The notes under the pieces: model-generated
Told to the model about the DNA's origin: nothing
Databases searched by the model: none
Seen by the model: only the letters and a program-made list of their open reading frames with translations
Part shown: piece by piece, positions 60,940-64,000 of the stretch
Position numbering within the stretch: position 1 is the stretch's first letter
Layout of the letters: each line of letters opens with the position of its first letter
Position numbers and translations under genes: made by a program
Assembly (NCBI GenBank): GCA_037892935.1
Contig: JAYXKI010000005.1
Location: 682,001-746,000, forward strand
Length of the DNA stretch: 64,000 bases
DNA from: Phlebopus portentosus
Lineage: Eukaryota > Basidiomycota > Agaricomycetes > Boletales > Boletinellaceae
Direction of reading: 5' to 3'

Positions 60940-63190
60940 ACGCACAGAGTCAAGCACGGCATTGACATGTTGCCCAAGTATCAGTACTGTTAGTCCTCGT
61001 TATGGGCAAGAAAATGCAACGGCATTCATAGAGATAATTTACGCCACCCACTGGCACTGCAGTCCATTCCGCCAATAACCTTGAGACACTCGGCGTGACG
61101 AGCATAGGCGGGCTCATCGTCGTCATGCTCGGTTGCCTCCGTGTCAGCACTGAAAGATTCCTCGAAAGCTACTTCAACCTCTCAAGAAGACTGCTCGATT
61201 CAAGATCGAAGATAGTCAGGAGTTTCTTTAGAGGAGCTAAGTACTCCGGCAAGCTCGCCGAGAAGCTCTTCGCGGAAATATTCAGCCGTAGGAGTTGACG
61301 CTACACTCAAAACCATCAAATTCGGTGTACCCGAAGTCTTCGTCACCACTGTTGTCACCGAAAATGCGTGCGGCGATCGATTGTTCTGAGATCGTACGAC
61401 ATTGAAAGTCAAAGTGACGCACAGTTTGCGCGTTACATCGCGGACAGCCCCGAGCAGTGACCGCCGCACCTGTGTATTTCCAAGAGAAAATGTGGAAAAT
61501 AGGAAGGTTGTCATTGATGACATGTCTGTAAACAACCTATAAGAAGTTTTCATCTCCGAGGTCGCAAACATGGGCATGGTGTCAGAAAGTTAGTGACTTT
61601 GAGACGTACCTCCATGTCAGTGTACCAGCGATTAGTGATGTGCACCTAGACCCCTTCAACATGCTCACGCAATAATCCTTGTCAAAACCCGTACAACATT
61701 TCGTGGTTGATGTCTCGGAGAACCTCACTTCGAAGGCAGACACAGCACTTGCGGAAAGATTAAGTAATTGCAGCTTTGCATTAGAGGCATAAACAACATC
61801 TCCTAAATGCAGATCAACTGTTTTGACTGTCGATGAAAGTGCAACTAGAATTGGGGCCCACGGCGGACTATAGAACGTTCAGTTGATGGGACGACGTGGG
61901 CGCGCTTCCCGCAACAGGAACAGGAACGACAATCACGGAAATTGCCGAATGCCCAGATTTTCACTTTTTCCGCCCACCATTAAGTTCTATCTTGCAGTGG
62001 CCGGTCGTCGTTCTCAATCACTCCAAGTATAGGTACTCATTGTCCTCCTGTTGGGCAAGGAGGTTCCATATGTTCGTGTTCTGTTCGATACGGACTTCTA
62101 TGCCGACGTTCTCTCTTTTTTATCTGCATGACAAGCTCATTCGTGTCCGCCAATAGGGTGGAGTAGGATCGATCAGATACGATAGAGTGCTTAGATGTGC
62201 GGTGGAAGTATTCTGGAGCGAGCTCTCCTGAACGTTGCTCATAAATTCGAGTTCACGAAGGTAAGCCTCAATTGGATCCGCAGTTGTCGTCACTTATCTT
62301 TAACCCTAGCTCACCCAAGAGTAAACTTCGCTTCAAGCACTCAAAAGTGACCCAGAATACATACATGATACTAGATTCCGAGATACACTTATTTTCGAGT
62401 TAGGTAAGCGACTCTTTTCATTCTCTTGACACGAGCAATCAACCTGTGCAAGGACTTTGCTGCAGCGGCAATACCAAAAACGCCGTGTTAGTACAACTCA
62501 ATTGACTGTCTCAGTGACCTTGCAGAGTATCTTTGCGCAACTCATTGTAATGTCTGATGCTCCCAATTCGGGTACAGATACTCATGTATCCTGCCTGGTC
62601 CCCGCTCTACTGATCTGTCAATGATTTCTGAGGTTTCCTCTCTGACTTACGAACTCAGAATACTGGCACAGTAAATTAAACGATTGTGGGCTCGTAAGGA
62701 GAAGTTCTGCTCCCACGCAATGAGTTCCACTTAGAGCTGTGGCCTGAAGAAGAACGCAAGGCAAATTGGTTAGCTTCAATCGCAGCGAAGTGTTGGTGAA
62801 GGGCATGGAGAAACAATAGCAAGGTCTGGAAATGCACGATAGCGGGATTTGAGACCTTTAGTCAAGGCTGTACCTGATTCCAAGTCGTTAAAATGGTCCG
62901 GGCTACTGGGGACCACAAGTTCAAGCGCTCCGATCACAGCTCCTTGCGTGCATCAAGACCAGGGAGAAGTTTCTTCTCAGGATAGACAAGGCTAACTTCC
63001 AGTATCCTGGCATTCCCACTCCGCAGTTTTGCTAGCTGGTGCACATCGAGCTTGTCAAATGCGGCTTCCAAAAGATTTTTGAGCCCAACACCTGTCAGGC
63101 TCGGCATCTTGGTCTTCTCCGTCCACTCATTCGCAACGAGGTGAAAAGCGCCGCACGGACTTTGGTTTCGGGCGCGAATTAATTTCATGC
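60940..63190 (-). CDS. Unrecognised multi-exon gene or gene relic
   Basis: The leftward strand contains a chain of stop-free, protein-like stretches, mostly without internal Met. They include 63188-62934 (SLTGVGLKNLLEAAFDKLDV), about 62806-62660 (TSLRLKLTNLPCVLLQATAL), about 62245-62170 (MSNVQESSLQNTSTAHLS), about 62150-62030 (ENVGIEVRIEQNTNIWNLLA), about 61870-61610 (VKTVDLHLGDVVYASNAKLQ and FDKDYCVSMLKGSRCTS), 61490-61203 (VTTVVTKTSGTPNLMVLSVA) and about 61170-61050 (ADTEATEHDDDEPAYARHAE). I could not fix the exon joints and know no matching family. It could be one gene, two genes or decayed sequence. The kinase gene follows downstream on the same strand. Confidence 0.35.
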
Positions 63191-63428
63191 AACACTTGAA
63201 AGGTAAGTTCTGGTTAGCGACAACAGACCCGCATCGTAGTTCTAACGGTACAAAGGACGATTGATGATCTATCCAATAGATAATAAATCCAAACTAAAAG
63301 TAAGTATCAATTCGGCATAATGCCACATATTGATCCGTATGGATGCGTCCTTTTGAGTTTACAGTAACTCTAGTAATTGTGTTTAATCCAATGCCCGTGC
63401 TTTCAACTCAGTTAGTACCCAGATCACG

Positions 63429-63963
63429 ATGTCATCTTTGCAGCTCAGAACAAAAGCTATAACAGACTACTGTCGCAAAACTCCTTTGAGAGACGTGTCT
63501 GATACGCCCGAGTACACCTTGCAGTTGTTATGCGCAAATCAGCTGTGACCGTTTCTGCCTCCTGGGCCTGACTCTATGACCAAGGAGTCCTTCTTATTCT
63601 TTTTCCGACTTCTGTTGGAGGAAAGCGATTTTGTGTCAAGGCTGGAATCGAGTTCGCAGATGGTCCTCTTATCCTTTCCGTCGTTACCGCGTGGGAATGA
63701 GCAGATTGGATTTGCATCCTCTCGACGGTGACAGCGTAACAATCCAGATTGAGAAACAGCCACCATTGGAAAGCGGAAAGGTCCGAAAGCATCGGGTTTA
63801 TTCATTTACATCGCAGAGAACAACAGACGTGAGGAGTTTCCGGTAAGGAAAGTAACATAGCTTTTTGAACAGGAAGCGAAGATCGAAGTTGTGTGTACGT
63901 TGCATGACCCATCAAATTGAATGAAAATACGAGGATGAACTTATTGTCAATTCTGCTGATGTC
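63429..63963 (+). pseudogene. Pseudogene copy of the DUF1349 gene
   Basis: This is a degraded duplicate of 57549-58103. The start MSSLQLRTKAITDYCRKTP compares with MSSIIQLKAKAITDYWRKPP. VTVSASWA-stop-LYDQG, GGKRFCVKAGIEFADGP and LSVVTAWE-stop-ADW then line up with the intact gene. A frameshift lies near 63530, stops near 63568 and 63698, and the 3' end is heavily mutated. The nucleotide block around GGTGACAGCGTAACAATCCA is identical in both copies. Confidence 0.9.
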
Positions 63964-64000
63964 GAGATCAACTGTCTCGCTCTAGCTAGTCCTCTTAGAG

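Noticed and set aside
1..64000. tRNA, rRNA and CRISPR arrays
   Set aside because: Read for GTTCGAnnC-type T-arms, long conserved RNA blocks and regularly spaced repeats; none was convincing. A covariance-model search would be decisive for tRNAs.

Overview
The window is nuclear DNA from a filamentous basidiomycete, most likely an Agaricomycete. Genes are dense and on both strands. They are split by many short GT-AG introns of about 45-75 bases. The families are typical of that group: a Medusa/DUF7082 regulator, a fungal DOCK protein, a giant DUF3712 membrane protein, an HMG-box factor, an HbrB TORC2 subunit, a DUF1349 protein and cytochrome P450s. No bacterial-type operon, CRISPR array, rRNA gene or recognisable tRNA gene was found.

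Layout. 1-2.3 kb: 3' part or all of a Medusa-like regulator (+). 2.9-4.7 kb: LSM2 (+) and WDR83 (-), tail to tail. 5.2-12.5 kb: a DOCK-family GEF (+), divergent from WDR83. 12.85-13.4 kb: an old 130-bp repeat split by a 422-bp Tc1/mariner-like MITE. 13.5-17.7 kb: a WW-domain, Arg/Ser-rich protein (+). 17.9-21.8 kb: a chromodomain / coiled-coil / C2H2 protein (-). 22.5-26.6 kb: a small basic protein, a dead MFS transporter and about 2 kb with no gene I can see. 26.6-36.4 kb: a DUF3712 (Tag1-like) vacuolar membrane protein (+) made of three large modules. 37-38.6 kb: QRI7 (-). 39.6-41 kb: a low-complexity nuclear protein (-). 42.5-43.3 kb: a DJ-1/PfpI protein (+) with a second copy of the 130-bp repeat in its promoter. 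43.3-46.5 kb: a P450 gene and a decayed tandem P450 relic (-). 47-49.7 kb: a gamma-glutamyltransferase (+). 50-54.6 kb: two hypothetical proteins and a damaged HMG-box gene. 54.9-56.9 kb: an HbrB/Bit61 protein (-). 57.5-58.1 kb: an intact DUF1349 gene. 58.9-63.2 kb: a divergent protein kinase and a multi-exon locus I cannot assign (-). 63.4-64 kb: a dead DUF1349 copy.

Two neighbours share a pathway: LSM2 and WDR83 both work in pre-mRNA splicing. DOCK and HbrB both act in growth signalling (Rac and TORC2). Otherwise this looks like ordinary eukaryotic gene order, not a cluster. Accessory character increases from about 42 kb rightwards, with duplications, pseudogenes and unrecognised genes.

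Several otherwise well-kept genes each need one missing base restored to stay in frame, often beside a short run of one base. This may reflect assembly indels rather than biology, so frameshift-based pseudogene calls need care. I saw no convincing wholly new molecular system. The best leads are the nested MITE with its empty-site paralogue, the chromodomain/C2H2 protein and the unassigned locus at 60.9-63.2 kb. Exon boundaries were worked out by eye.
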